64,000 nt of DNA from Gordonia jacobaea (lineage in GTDB: Bacteria; Actinomycetota; Actinomycetes; Mycobacteriales; Mycobacteriaceae). Positions 53,176 to 62,509 of this stretch are shown one piece after another (the first letter of the stretch is position 1; the number at the start of each line of letters is the position of its first letter). The notes below the pieces were generated by a model that did no database searches, was not told the origin of the DNA, and was given only the letters and a program-made list of their open reading frames with translations. The position numbers and the translations under genes are program-made. The stretch is from NCBI RefSeq assembly GCF_001186365.1, contig NZ_LDTZ01000019.1:248001-312000 (forward strand), given 5' to 3'.

Positions 53176-53207
53176 CATATGTAGTTCACATATGTAGTGT
53201 GCATATC
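53176..53207. promoter_or_regulatory. CATATGT-N5-ACATATG operator region
   Basis: CATATGTAGTTCACATATG at 53176-53194 is a perfect seven-base inverted repeat with a five-base centre. The decamer CATATGTAGT repeats at 53176 and 53189, and a further CATAT half lies at 53202-53206. The cluster lies just before the exporter ribosome binding site and opposite the marR start, the expected layout for a MarR operator. Confidence 0.65.
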
Positions 53208-53221
53208 CCAAGGAGGTGTTC

Positions 53222-54715
53222 ATGTCCGACACTCAATCATCCCCTGCTGGGGAGAATTCGCTGCCGCACGTGGAGAACAAGACCGCGACCAGCGCGGTCG
53301 CCACCGTGATCGTCCTCTGCCTCGGCGGACTCGTCGCCGCGTTGATGCAGACGCTCGTGATCCCGATCCAACCTGAACTGCCACAGTTGCTCGGCACGTC
53401 GCGCTCGAACGCCTCGTGGGTCATCACCGCAACGCTGCTCGCCGCGGCCGTGGCCATGCCCATCGCGGGCCGACTCGGTGACATGTTCGGCAAGCAACGC
53501 GTACTGGTCGGCTCGGGCGTCCTACTCGTCGTCGGCTCGGTTGTGTGTGCGCTCAGCGACTCGGTCATCCCGATGATCGTGGGTCGCGCCATCCAGGGTC
53601 TCGCGATGGGCTTCATCCCCGTCGGCATCAGCCTGATGCGTGAGGTCACACCGCCGAAGATCACCTCGATGGCCATCGCCGCGATGAGTGCCACCCTCGG
53701 CGTTGGCGGCGCAATCGGTCTGCCGCTCTCGGCATGGATCGCGCAGACATGGAACTGGCACGCCCTGTTCTGGGTTGCTGCGGCACTCGGCGCAGTCGTG
53801 CTGCTGCTGGTCATCTTCGTCGTGCCACATGTTCCCGACGCCGCGGGCGGTCGGCTCGACATCATCGGCGCCATCGGCCTGGCCATCGGTCTGTGTGCTG
53901 CGTTGATCGCAGTCTCGAAGGGCAATGACTGGGGTTGGGCATCGGGTACGACGCTCGGCCTTCTCGCGGCAGGCATCGTCGTATTGATCGCCTGGGGCTT
54001 CTATCAGTTGCGCGCGTCCGACCCACTCGTCGACCTGCGCACCACCGCGCAGCCTGCGGTGCTGCTGACCAACATCGCCGCGATCGCGATCGGTTTCGGC
54101 ATGATGGCGCAGTCGGTCGTCATCCCAGCTCTGCTCGAGATGCCGAAGGAAACCGGGATCGGACTCGGCCAAACGATGCTGGCGGCCGGACTCTGGATGG
54201 CTCCGGGCGGCTTGATGATGCTGGTCTTCTCGCCGGTGTCGGGCATCCTGATCAACAAGATCGGCGCCAAGTACACCCTGGTGATCGGCGCAACCGTTCT
54301 CGGCGTCGGCTACCTGATCGCCCTGTTCCTGATGAACTCGCCGTGGCAGCTGATGGTCGCGTCGATCATCGCGGCCTCCGGCGTCGGAATCGGGTACGCG
54401 GCCATGCCGACACTGATCATGGGTTCAGTGCCGATGACCAAAGCCGGTGCGGCAGTTGGCCTCAATGGCTTGATGCGATCGATCGGCACCACGGTGTCAT
54501 CGGCCGTGATGGCGGTCCTGCTCACCACGGCGACGGTGTCGCTCGGCGGCCAGGACATGCCGTCGCACACGTCGTTCCGTCTGTGCTTCCTCGTCGGAGC
54601 GATTGCAGCGTTCGTCGGCGCCGCGATCACGCTCACAATTCCCAAGCGCGGCCCGCAGCCGGTACCGACTGCGGTGTCGTCGGACGACGCTCCGGCGGTG
54701 CCCGCCGCCAACTGA
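53222..54715 (+). CDS. MFS exporter, DHA2 (14-TM) family
   Basis: A 497-residue transporter with about 14 helices. It has a polar 20-residue amino end, then VIVLCLGGLVAALMQTLVIPIQPEL split over helix 1, the loop signature AGRLGDMFGKQRVL and GLAMGFIPVGISLMREV. It would export a drug or metabolite by proton antiport. The ATG at 53222 has AAGGAGGT at ideal spacing. It is likely repressed by the divergent MarR protein and may export a substrate or intermediate of the SDR/CoA-transferase pathway. Confidence 0.9.
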   Translation: MSDTQSSPAGENSLPHVENKTATSAVATVIVLCLGGLVAALMQTLVIPIQPELPQLLGTSRSNASWVITATLLAAAVAMPIAGRLGDMFGKQRVLVGSGVLLVVGSVVCALSDSVIPMIVGRAIQGLAMGFIPVGISLMREVTPPKITSMAIAAMSATLGVGGAIGLPLSAWIAQTWNWHALFWVAAALGAVVLLLVIFVVPHVPDAAGGRLDIIGAIGLAIGLCAALIAVSKGNDWGWASGTTLGLLAAGIVVLIAWGFYQLRASDPLVDLRTTAQPAVLLTNIAAIAIGFGMMAQSVVIPALLEMPKETGIGLGQTMLAAGLWMAPGGLMMLVFSPVSGILINKIGAKYTLVIGATVLGVGYLIALFLMNSPWQLMVASIIAASGVGIGYAAMPTLIMGSVPMTKAGAAVGLNGLMRSIGTTVSSAVMAVLLTTATVSLGGQDMPSHTSFRLCFLVGAIAAFVGAAITLTIPKRGPQPVPTAVSSDDAPAVPAAN

Positions 54716-54748
54716 CGGTCGGCAGATACGCGCACGAGCATCTCACCG

Positions 54749-54780
54749 AAAGTGGGGGACGAGTTCTCGTCCCCCACTTT
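54749..54780. terminator. Bidirectional hairpin terminator
   Basis: AAAGTGGGGGACGA pairs perfectly with TCGTCCCCCACTTT (14 bp) around GTTC, between the convergent MFS and ectoine hydroxylase genes. It is flanked by short A and T tracts, so it can work in both directions. Confidence 0.88.
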
Positions 54781-54790
54781 TCGCGTTCAC

Positions 54791-55681
54791 TCAGCGATGC
54801 GCCAGATAGTCCGGGCGTGGCGCGCCGGACGCGAAAGGTGCTTGCAGCGCATTTGATTTCGCATTGAACACGACGAAGAGATTGCTGCGCGGATAGGGCG
54901 TGATGTTGCCCGACGACGCGTGCATGCAGTTCGAATCGAAATACAGCGCCGTACCCGCAGGGCCGGTGATCATGTCGATGCCATGCTCGTCCGCCAACGC
55001 CGTCACGTCGGATTCCTCGGGCGTCCCGAACGGCGGGCGGTACGACACCAGTGACTGATTGTGGTAGCCGTCGGGAGTCTGTCCGACGCACCCGACGAAC
55101 TGCTCGTGGGAACCCGGGATGATCATCAACGCGCCGTTGGTGACGAGATTCGGGGTCAGAGCAAGCGAAACGCTGAGTGCACGCGGTGTCGGCATGCCGT
55201 CCTCGGCGTGCCACGTCTCGAAATCGGAGTGCCAGTAGAACGGGCCACCCGCAAATCCTGGTTTGAGGTTGATGCGACTCTGGTGAATGTAAACGTCGTC
55301 GCCAAGTATTTGCCTTGCGACACCAGCGATTTCGGTGCGATCACACATGTCGGCGATCGCGTCGCTGAGCTGGTGGACCGCGAAAAGTGAACGCACGTCG
55401 CCGCTCGACGACTCGCGAACCACGCGTTCATCGACGCCCAGCCTGTCGGTGATGGCCGCGACCTCTGTCAGGCACGTGTCGATGTCACTGTCGGACAACA
55501 CATTTTCGGCGACGTGGTAGCCACGGTCGCGGTAGCCGTCAACCTCGGCAACCGACAGCGGCCCTCGCGCGTCGTGCTCCCAGACAACAGGGTGTGGGCG
55601 GGGTTCTATCTCTCCGTGATCGGCAAGACGTGTTCGGTACACGTCCACCGGGCGGCTGGCCGTTCGAGTTTCTGTGATCAA
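54791..55681 (-). CDS. ectD: Ectoine hydroxylase
   Basis: A 296-residue iron(II)/2-oxoglutarate dioxygenase converting ectoine to 5-hydroxyectoine. The signature WHSDFETWHAEDGMP carries the iron ligands His151 and Asp153. IHQSRINLKPGF precedes it, and the third ligand is in DSNCMHASSGN. The TTG at 55681 gives the normal family length and has GGGAAGG upstream. No ectABC genes are in the window, so the substrate must come from genes elsewhere or from uptake. Hydroxyectoine protects against osmotic, heat and desiccation stress. Confidence 0.92.
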   Translation of the reverse strand: MITETRTASRPVDVYRTRLADHGEIEPRPHPVVWEHDARGPLSVAEVDGYRDRGYHVAENVLSDSDIDTCLTEVAAITDRLGVDERVVRESSSGDVRSLFAVHQLSDAIADMCDRTEIAGVARQILGDDVYIHQSRINLKPGFAGGPFYWHSDFETWHAEDGMPTPRALSVSLALTPNLVTNGALMIIPGSHEQFVGCVGQTPDGYHNQSLVSYRPPFGTPEESDVTALADEHGIDMITGPAGTALYFDSNCMHASSGNITPYPRSNLFVVFNAKSNALQAPFASGAPRPDYLAHR

Positions 55682-55902
55682 CGCTGATCCTTCCCTCAGT
55701 CTGCATTTCGCCATGGTTCGAGTGCTCATGCAGCGTGGCCGCAGGGAAACTCGTACCGGCCTGCAGATGGCGGGTTGGCACGAAACCACGCCGCGGCCCA
55801 TGCACTCGCGGAGTCTACGTACCCAAACCAGGCGCGTAAACCATCGAAGTGGTTCTCAGACCACCGAAAGGGCAGTGCCACCTGCACAGATGGCAAGAGG
55901 AA

Positions 55903-57012
55903 TCAGTTCAGCCGCTCCCCCGTCTCGGGATGAAAGAGGTGTACCGCGCGATCGGCTTGGCGCAGTCGGATACCGTCGCCCCGCTTGGCCGGCGCGCGAT
56001 CGGCCGAGCGGATCACCACGGTCATCGGATCGCCGTCGAGATTCCTGATCGAGTCGTCCACCAGGGACGCGTACACGTAGGTCTCACTACCGAGTTCCTC
56101 GAGAAGAGCGACGTCGGCGTCGATACCCGAATCTCCGTCGTCTGCCAGGGCGAGGTGCTCCGGCCGAATACCAACAGTCACTGATGACACGCCAGACTTA
56201 CGCAGCGCCGCTTGAGATTCCGCGTCAAGATCCACACTTGCGTTACCGATCCCCACAGCGCCGTCGGTGACCGGAGCGGTGAACAGGTTCATCGACGGCG
56301 ACCCGATGAAGCCTGCCACGAATGCGTTGCGAGGTCGGTCATAGAGTTCGGTCGGAGTGGAGAACTGTTGCAGCACTCCGTTCTTCAGTACCGCAACCCG
56401 ATCACCCATCGTCATGGCCTCGACCTGGTCGTGGGTGACATACACCGTCGTGGTACCAAGCCGACGCTGCAATGCGGCGATCTGGGTTCTGGTTTGCACC
56501 CGCAGCTTGGCGTCGAGGTTCGACAACGGCTCATCCATGCAGAACACCTGCGGTTCACGCACGATCGCACGGCCCATCGCCACACGTTGCCGTTGCCCAC
56601 CCGAGAGCTTCGCGGGTTTGCGATCGAGGAAGTCGGTGAGGTCGAGCAGCTTTGCTGCCTCGGCAACCTTGGCTTTACGCTCGTCTGCGGGCACTCCCCG
56701 CATCTTGAGCGCAAATCCCATGTTCTCCCCGACCGTCTTGTTGGGGTAGAGCGCGTAATTCTGGAACACCATCGCGATATCCCGATCCTTGGGCGCAACA
56801 CCCACCATGCTGTTACCGCCGATATGGATTGCGCCAGAGTCGATCTCCTCGAGCCCTGCAAGCATTCGAAGGGCCGTCGACTTGCCGGATCCCGACGGCC
56901 CGACCAGAACAATGAATTCGCCGTCCTCGATGTCGAGGTCGAGTGAGTCGACAGCCAGTTTCTCGGCCCCGGGGTAAACGCAGCAGGCCTTGTCGTAGGT
57001 GATGGAAGCCAT
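55903..57012 (-). CDS. Polyol/sugar ABC transporter ATPase (MalK/UgpC type)
   Basis: A 369-residue ATPase: Walker A GPSGSGKST (about residues 38-46), Q-loop QNYALYPN, signature LSGGQRQRVAMGRA, Walker B VFCMDEPLSNLDAKLR and switch His in VTHDQ. It has a C-terminal TOBE/MOP domain (VGIRPEHLAL) typical of the sugar subfamily. CAGGAG precedes the ATG. It is the last gene of the import operon, 41 bases after a permease gene, and powers both permeases. Confidence 0.92.
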   Translation of the reverse strand: MASITYDKACCVYPGAEKLAVDSLDLDIEDGEFIVLVGPSGSGKSTALRMLAGLEEIDSGAIHIGGNSMVGVAPKDRDIAMVFQNYALYPNKTVGENMGFALKMRGVPADERKAKVAEAAKLLDLTDFLDRKPAKLSGGQRQRVAMGRAIVREPQVFCMDEPLSNLDAKLRVQTRTQIAALQRRLGTTTVYVTHDQVEAMTMGDRVAVLKNGVLQQFSTPTELYDRPRNAFVAGFIGSPSMNLFTAPVTDGAVGIGNASVDLDAESQAALRKSGVSSVTVGIRPEHLALADDGDSGIDADVALLEELGSETYVYASLVDDSIRNLDGDPMTVVIRSADRAPAKRGDGIRLRQADRAVHLFHPETGERLN

Positions 57013-57053
57013 TGTGAACTCCTGTGTGTGCTGAATGTTGGATTGTCTGTTGA

Positions 57054-57932
57054 CTACTTGATGGCGCCGAAGGACAGGCCACGGACGAGCTTGTTCTGCG
57101 CGATCCACCCGCAAACGACGACGGGAAGTGCAGTCAACACCGACGCCGCTGACAGTTGCGCCCAGTACAGTCCCTGCCCCGACATGAACCCGGTGAGGAA
57201 CACCGGCATGGTTTGCGCGTTGACCGCGGTCATGTTGACGGCGAAAAAGAACTCGTTCCACGAGAAGATGACGCATATCAGTGCAGTGGCAGCGATACCG
57301 GGTGAGATGAGCGGCAAGATCACCTCGCGCACGGCGGTCCACATACTCGCGCCGTCGATACTGGCCGCCTCCAACAGTTCTCCGGGCACTTCGAGGAAGA
57401 ACGACCGCATCATCCACACGGCGATCGGCAGGTTCATCGCCGTGTACAGAATGATCAACGTCCAGACGTTGTCGAGCATCCCCAGTTTTCCGACGATCAC
57501 GTACAGCGGGATGATCGCCGCGACGATGGGTAGCATCTTCGTACTGATGAAGAAGAACAGAGCGTCCTTGGTCTTACGCACCGGGCGCAGCGACAGCGCG
57601 AAAGCTGCTGGTACACCGAGAAGCAACACCAGGATCGTCGAGACCACGGTGGCGCACAACGAATTCAGCAGCGGGGTGCCGATCCCGGCGTCGAACACAT
57701 TGCGGAACTGCTGCAGGGTGGGCGTGAAGAAGAAGGTGGGCGGGTTGGTTGCCGCGTCACTCTCCTGCTTGAACGCCGTCAACACCATCCACAACACCGG
57801 GAAGAAGAACCCGATGGCGAGTATCCAGGTGATCGCTGTCAGCACTCCGCCGCGCGGATCGCGTCGACGTCGGATGGTCGGGGTCTCCGTCGAGGGAGAC
57901 GTCGACGTTGTCGGGGTGGCGGTGGCGGTCAT
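57054..57932 (-). CDS. Sugar ABC transporter permease (MalG type)
   Basis: A 292-residue inner-membrane permease with six helices after a Thr/Ser/Pro-rich cytoplasmic start. The EAA loop that contacts the ATPase reads EAASIDGASMWTAVREVILPL. The ATG at 57932 overlaps the stop of the partner permease (TGATG). In the polyol transporters SmoG/MtlG the same order is seen. Confidence 0.9.
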   Translation of the reverse strand: MTATATPTTSTSPSTETPTIRRRRDPRGGVLTAITWILAIGFFFPVLWMVLTAFKQESDAATNPPTFFFTPTLQQFRNVFDAGIGTPLLNSLCATVVSTILVLLLGVPAAFALSLRPVRKTKDALFFFISTKMLPIVAAIIPLYVIVGKLGMLDNVWTLIILYTAMNLPIAVWMMRSFFLEVPGELLEAASIDGASMWTAVREVILPLISPGIAATALICVIFSWNEFFFAVNMTAVNAQTMPVFLTGFMSGQGLYWAQLSAASVLTALPVVVCGWIAQNKLVRGLSFGAIK

Positions 57933-58891
57933 CAGGCTGCCTCCTCGGTTCCGGTGAATGATTTGAAGATCAGTCGAAGTGCCAGCGACGCAACGACTAT
58001 CGTCCCGATGACGGTGACAACACCCATCGCGGCGGCCTGGCCGATGTCGAATCCGAGGAACGCCCGCTGGTAGATGTAGAACGACAGGTTGGAACTGGCC
58101 ACACCCGGCCCGCCCGCCGTCATCATGTAGACCGCATCGAAGGTGTTCACCAGATAGATCGCACCGAGTACTGTGCCCAGTTCGATGAAGCGACGCAGGT
58201 GCGGGAGCGTCAACTCGCGGAACAGCCGGAAGCTGGTCGCACCGTCGACTCGCGCTGCCTCCTGGATGTCGCGCGGCATCGACTGCAGCCCAGCGAGAAT
58301 GAGAAGCATCATGAACGGCGTCCACTGCCAGATCAATTCGGCCATCACGCTCATGAGTGGGAACTGCGACAGCCAGTCGACGTGAATTCCCAAGGGACTC
58401 AACGCCCAGTTCACCAGACCATTGGTCGGCGAGAGAAGGCTCGTCTTCCACAGAAGTGCCGCCGCAACGGGTGTCACCAGGAATGGGGTGATGAGCAGGG
58501 TGCGTACGATCCCTCGCCCCAAGAACTTTCGGTCGAGCAGCAGCGCGAAGAGCAGACCCAATGCGACCGAGATCAGCACCGTTCCCGCAATCAGCACGAT
58601 GGTGTTGAGCGTGACCTTCCAGAACTGACTATCGGAGAAGACGGCGCCGTAGTTGTCGAGTCCGACGAATCGACGCGAACCGGGGCGCACAAGGTTCCAG
58701 GACTGTGTCGAGTAGTAGAGGGTGAACACGAACGGAATCTGTGTCACCACGATCATGAAGATCAGCGCGGGTAGCAGCGGTCCCCGCCTGCGCCAACCCT
58801 CGGCGCGTGTGATTTGGTCGCGCTTGGACGTTACCGCCTTACCCGAACCGGCGTCGGGTTGCGCCGGCGGTGTCATGACTGCAGTCGCCAT
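57932..58891 (-). CDS. Sugar ABC transporter permease (MalF type)
   Basis: A 319-residue permease with six helices. The EAA loop is EAARVDGATSFRLFRELTLPH, and the amino-terminal hydrophobic segment LLPALIFMIVVTQIPFVFTLYYS is standard. GGGAGAGG lies in the end of the binding-protein gene, three bases before which the upstream gene stops. It pairs with the MalG-type permease. Confidence 0.9.
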   Translation of the reverse strand: MATAVMTPPAQPDAGSGKAVTSKRDQITRAEGWRRRGPLLPALIFMIVVTQIPFVFTLYYSTQSWNLVRPGSRRFVGLDNYGAVFSDSQFWKVTLNTIVLIAGTVLISVALGLLFALLLDRKFLGRGIVRTLLITPFLVTPVAAALLWKTSLLSPTNGLVNWALSPLGIHVDWLSQFPLMSVMAELIWQWTPFMMLLILAGLQSMPRDIQEAARVDGATSFRLFRELTLPHLRRFIELGTVLGAIYLVNTFDAVYMMTAGGPGVASSNLSFYIYQRAFLGFDIGQAAAMGVVTVIGTIVVASLALRLIFKSFTGTEEAA

Positions 58892-58894
58892 GGT

Positions 58895-60277
58895 CTACCT
58901 CTCCCTCTGATAGGACTTACCGACGACCTGCGCGTACTGCTGCGCCTGCTCCAGTGCGTCATGAACACTGATCTGACCTGCGATAGCGGCCGAGATCTGT
59001 TGGCTGACACGGGTACCGAGGTCCTGGAACTCTGGGATCGCGAGGAACTGGATTCCGGTGTAGGGCACCGGCTTGAGCGTCGGCTTGAGCTGATCTGCCG
59101 CCTGCATCGCCGACAGCGTCTGCTCGGCGAACGGCTGCGAGATCTTCTGATAGGCGGGCAACTGGTAGGTCGACATTCTGCTGCCCGGCGGCACGTGCGT
59201 CGCACCGAGTGTTGTTGCGACGTGCTGGATGTAGCTCTTGTTGGTCATCCAGTCGATGAACTTCCAGGCGTCGTCCTTGTTGTCGCTGCTCGACGGGATA
59301 CCGAGTGACCAGGTGTAGAGCCACCCGTTGTCATTCTTGGCCATGGTCGGCGCGGGTAGGTAGCCGACGTCGCCGGCGATCGTGGAGTCGTCTGGACTCT
59401 CGAGAACCGAGACCGCTGACGTGGCGTCGTACCACATCGCAACCTGCCCCTGCGACATCAGGTTTCCGCATTCTTGGAAACCGGAAGACGATGCGCCGGC
59501 CTCGCCGTACCTGCGAACGGTGTCGACATACATCTGCACCGCCGCCTCGACCTCCGGGCTGGTCAGTTGAGCGTTCCAGTCCTCGTCGAACCAACGTCCG
59601 CCGTACGCGTTGATCACGGTGTTGAGCGGTGCAAGCACCTCGCCCCATCCGGGCTTGCCACGTAGGCAGATTCCCGCTGTCTGGTCGTTGGTGAGACGGC
59701 GTGCTGCGTCGGCGACCTGTGGCCACGTCGGGGTGGCAGGTAGATTCACACCCGCCTGTGCGAAGAGCTTCTTGTTGTACATTAGAAACGACGACTCACC
59801 GTAGAAGGGCGCCGAGTACATCTGCCCGTTGTAGGAAAGTGCTGATTTGAGCGTCGGTATGAAATCGTCTGCGTCGTAAGACGAGTCGGCATTCATGTAG
59901 GGCGTCAGGTTGACCAGCCAGCCATATTTGGCCCACATGGGTGTCTCGTAGTTGCTGATCATCACCACGTCGAATTCGCCACCGCCGGTCGAGACCGACG
60001 CGGTGATCTTCGCTCGTGCCTCGTTCTCCGACAGCGTCACGAACTTGACGTGCACTCCCGGATTCTGTTGTTCGAACTGCTCGGAGAGCTTGACGGCGTC
60101 TTGCATCTGCGAGTTCGACACCATGGCGACGGTGACCTCTCGGCTGCCTCCGCCAAGCGAACCCGCGCCCGAACACCCGGTGACGAATGCGAGTGATGCA
60201 GCGGCACACACCGCGGCCACCATGTATGTCGTCCGTCGTCGCGCGGCGCGAAGACTTCGTTGTCTCAGTGACCTCAC
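58895..60277 (-). CDS. Extracellular sugar/polyol-binding lipoprotein
   Basis: A 460-residue solute-binding protein. Its signal peptide ends in a lipobox (FVTGC, Cys35), followed by a glycine/serine linker and a two-lobe family 1 binding fold (AMVSNSQMQDAVKLSEQFEQ split across strand and helix; YNGQMYSAPFYGESSFLMYNKKLF in parts). The GTG at 60277 overlaps the regulator stop (GTGA) and has AAAGG upstream. It captures the sugar alcohol for the permeases encoded downstream. Confidence 0.9.
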   Translation of the reverse strand: MRSLRQRSLRAARRRTTYMVAAVCAAASLAFVTGCSGAGSLGGGSREVTVAMVSNSQMQDAVKLSEQFEQQNPGVHVKFVTLSENEARAKITASVSTGGGEFDVVMISNYETPMWAKYGWLVNLTPYMNADSSYDADDFIPTLKSALSYNGQMYSAPFYGESSFLMYNKKLFAQAGVNLPATPTWPQVADAARRLTNDQTAGICLRGKPGWGEVLAPLNTVINAYGGRWFDEDWNAQLTSPEVEAAVQMYVDTVRRYGEAGASSSGFQECGNLMSQGQVAMWYDATSAVSVLESPDDSTIAGDVGYLPAPTMAKNDNGWLYTWSLGIPSSSDNKDDAWKFIDWMTNKSYIQHVATTLGATHVPPGSRMSTYQLPAYQKISQPFAEQTLSAMQAADQLKPTLKPVPYTGIQFLAIPEFQDLGTRVSQQISAAIAGQISVHDALEQAQQYAQVVGKSYQRER

Positions 60278-61332
60278 TGTCGGCCTTTCTCTTGCATGAC
60301 AAGCCATTCGGCGGTTTCGGTGTCGGTCACCAGAATGGTGGCGAAACCGCCGCGCAGGGCTCCGAGTATCGATTCACGGCGGTGAACTCCACCGGATACG
60401 AGAATGGATGTGGGACAGGCGCGCACGGCATCGAGCGGCACAGACACCGTCCGTTCCACGAGGCTCGACGAAACGGGCTCGCCCGCGGCGTCGTAGAAGC
60501 GTCCGCCGATCTCTCCCACCGCGCCCAGCTCGATGAGCTCGTCGAGCACGATGGCGTCGATGTACGCACCCTCGAACAGCGTCGTCGAGGTGGACACGGA
60601 GCCCACTCCGAAGAGCATGATGTGAGCACCTCGCGCTGCGGAAAGCGATTGGGACAGAATCGAATCGCGGTTGAGGGCGGTGACGGTCTCTGCGTCGACG
60701 TAGAGCGGGGCGACCAGCCGCAGTGGTTGCGCATGCAGTCGTTCGGAGAATCTTGCGAGCGCATGATCGACGCCGGTGTGGTAGTCGACGGATGTCATCG
60801 AACCATCCATCTGGACCACCCGTTGACACGACGCCGAGGCGCTCATCGCGTCGGCGACCGCGACTTGTTCAGGGCCCCAGGTGAATCCGAATGTGTCCGT
60901 GGACTGGATGCGGCGTGCGAGGACCGAAGCCCCGGCCCGACCGAGTGCCGCGTTACCGGATGTGGTCCCGTCGGCGACTTCATCGATGACCAGCGCCTCG
61001 TCTAGTCCGAATGCCTTCTCGACGCTCCGCTCGAGATCGGTATGAATCGACGCCGAGAGGTGCGACGGAGCCGAGACCGTCACCTGAACGAGGCCCTGCG
61101 CCCGAGCACGTGCCACGAGTCGCCCGGCGGTCGGGCGTGAGACGCCGAGACGCGCGGCGATCTCGGCTTGGGTCAGGCCCTCGAGGTGGTACATCGTTGC
61201 CGCCCGGACCAGCAACCTCAGATCCGATCCACTATCCGACGTCGCGCGGGACGTCGAACGTGAAGAGGTACCGGCATCGGAGTGCGTGGCCTCGGCTCGG
61301 GTCTGTGCCGGTGTCTTGTTGCGTGTCGCCAT
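60274..61332 (-). CDS. SorC/DeoR-family sugar-sensing regulator
   Basis: A 352-residue SorC-type regulator: a disordered 35-residue start, a helix-turn-helix (about 54-73, TQAEIAARLGVSRPTAGRLV), then a sugar-phosphate-binding domain (GRAGASVLARRI, FGVGSVSTSTTLFEG, SVPLDAVRACPTSILVSGG). It is the first gene of the import operon and is divergent from the dehydrogenase genes. Palindromes with TGAGCA halves lie between, so it likely controls both directions in response to a phosphorylated ketose. Confidence 0.88.
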   Translation of the reverse strand: MATRNKTPAQTRAEATHSDAGTSSRSTSRATSDSGSDLRLLVRAATMYHLEGLTQAEIAARLGVSRPTAGRLVARARAQGLVQVTVSAPSHLSASIHTDLERSVEKAFGLDEALVIDEVADGTTSGNAALGRAGASVLARRIQSTDTFGFTWGPEQVAVADAMSASASCQRVVQMDGSMTSVDYHTGVDHALARFSERLHAQPLRLVAPLYVDAETVTALNRDSILSQSLSAARGAHIMLFGVGSVSTSTTLFEGAYIDAIVLDELIELGAVGEIGGRFYDAAGEPVSSSLVERTVSVPLDAVRACPTSILVSGGVHRRESILGALRGGFATILVTDTETAEWLVMQEKGRQ

Positions 61333-61367
61333 GAGCATCGCCCTTGATGTTCGCGTGATGTCGACCG

Positions 61368-61402
61368 GTGAGCATTTGCTCACTAGCGGTGAATATGCTC
61401 AA
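61368..61402. promoter_or_regulatory. SorC-type operators GTGAGCATTTGCTCAC and partial copy
   Basis: GTGAGCATTTGCTCAC (61368-61383) has perfect seven-base arms around two T residues. A second, imperfect site GTGAATATGCTCAA follows at 61389-61402. Both lie between the divergent regulator/importer operon and the dehydrogenase operon. Confidence 0.7.
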
Positions 61403-61468
61403 TACGCTAACATCTGTGATGTGAGCCACGCAACATCCTCGACGACGAGTGATCAGGGACTCCACGCG

Positions 61469-62509
61469 ATGCGGGCTTCGGTTCTCTCGCCTGGCCGACA
61501 GCTGACCGTGGAGACCAGACCCGTACCCCGGCCCGGCCCCGGAGATGTCCTTGTGCAGGTCAGCGCGGTCGGAATATGCGGTTCGGACACGCACTACCTG
61601 CGCCACGGACGCATTGGTGAGCACGTGGTGCGCGAGCCGCTGATCCTCGGACACGAGGCCGCCGGGGTGATCGTCGACGTCGGAGCGGGTGTCCAATCCT
61701 CACGCATCGGCCAGCGCGTGTCGATAGAGCCGCAGCGACCCGACCCGACGAGCACGGAGACGATGCGTGGTGACTACCACCTGTGCCCGGCCATGCGCTT
61801 CTACGGAACGCCCCCGGTCGACGGCGCGCTGACCGAGTTCGTGACGATCGGTTCCCCATTCGCGCATGCCGTACCCGACGACGTGAGCGACGAGGCTGCC
61901 GCACTTTTCGAACCCCTGTCGGTCGGTCTCGCGTCGATCGCGAAAGCATCGGTTCGACTTGGTGATTCACTTCTGATCAGCGGAGCGGGGCCGATCGGGC
62001 TGATGTGCGCGCAGGTAGCCCGTGCGGCCGGGCTCTCGCGGATCGTCGTGAGCGAGCCCGACGAAAAGCGCCGGTCGCAGGCACTCCGATTCGGGGCAAC
62101 CGATGTCGCCGTTCCCGGCACGGCCATCGCACCCGTGGACGCATTCGTCGACGCGAGCGGCGCGCCGGCAGCGGTCACCGCGGGCATCTCCGCTCTTCGA
62201 CCCGGAGGCCGTGCTGTGCTCGTCGGCATGGGCGCCGACACCATGGAACTGCCCATATCGTTGATACAGAACCGCGAGATTGTCCTGACGGGCGTCTTCC
62301 GCTATGCAAACACCTGGCCAACGGCGACCCGACTTGCCACCACCGGCGCCGTCGACCTCGACTCCATGGTCACCGCCCGTTTCGGACTCGACGAGCTGCC
62401 CGCGGCGCTCAACGCCGATCGCATCACAGGACACATCAAAGCTGTTGTGTATCCGGCACTCTCGCGCTACACCGAACCCCGACCAGACACCCGAAAGGCG
62501 CACCCGTGA
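61469..62509 (+). CDS. Sorbitol dehydrogenase-like polyol dehydrogenase
   Basis: A 346-residue medium-chain dehydrogenase: GICGSDTHYLRHGRIG and ILGHEAAGVI carry the catalytic zinc site, and ISGAGPIGL binds NAD. The structural-zinc cysteine loop is missing (only one Cys in the DYHLCPAMRFYGTPP region), as in animal and insect ketose reductases. It would oxidise a polyol such as sorbitol or xylitol to a ketose. The ATG at 61469 has AGGGA upstream; a GTG at 61421 would add 16 residues. Confidence 0.87.
   Translation: MRASVLSPGRQLTVETRPVPRPGPGDVLVQVSAVGICGSDTHYLRHGRIGEHVVREPLILGHEAAGVIVDVGAGVQSSRIGQRVSIEPQRPDPTSTETMRGDYHLCPAMRFYGTPPVDGALTEFVTIGSPFAHAVPDDVSDEAAALFEPLSVGLASIAKASVRLGDSLLISGAGPIGLMCAQVARAAGLSRIVVSEPDEKRRSQALRFGATDVAVPGTAIAPVDAFVDASGAPAAVTAGISALRPGGRAVLVGMGADTMELPISLIQNREIVLTGVFRYANTWPTATRLATTGAVDLDSMVTARFGLDELPAALNADRITGHIKAVVYPALSRYTEPRPDTRKAHP

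Noticed and set aside
55849..55864. GTGGT/ACCAC hairpin after the ABC ATPase and ectD region
   Set aside because: Five-base arms with a six-base loop are too weak to support a terminator or operator call.
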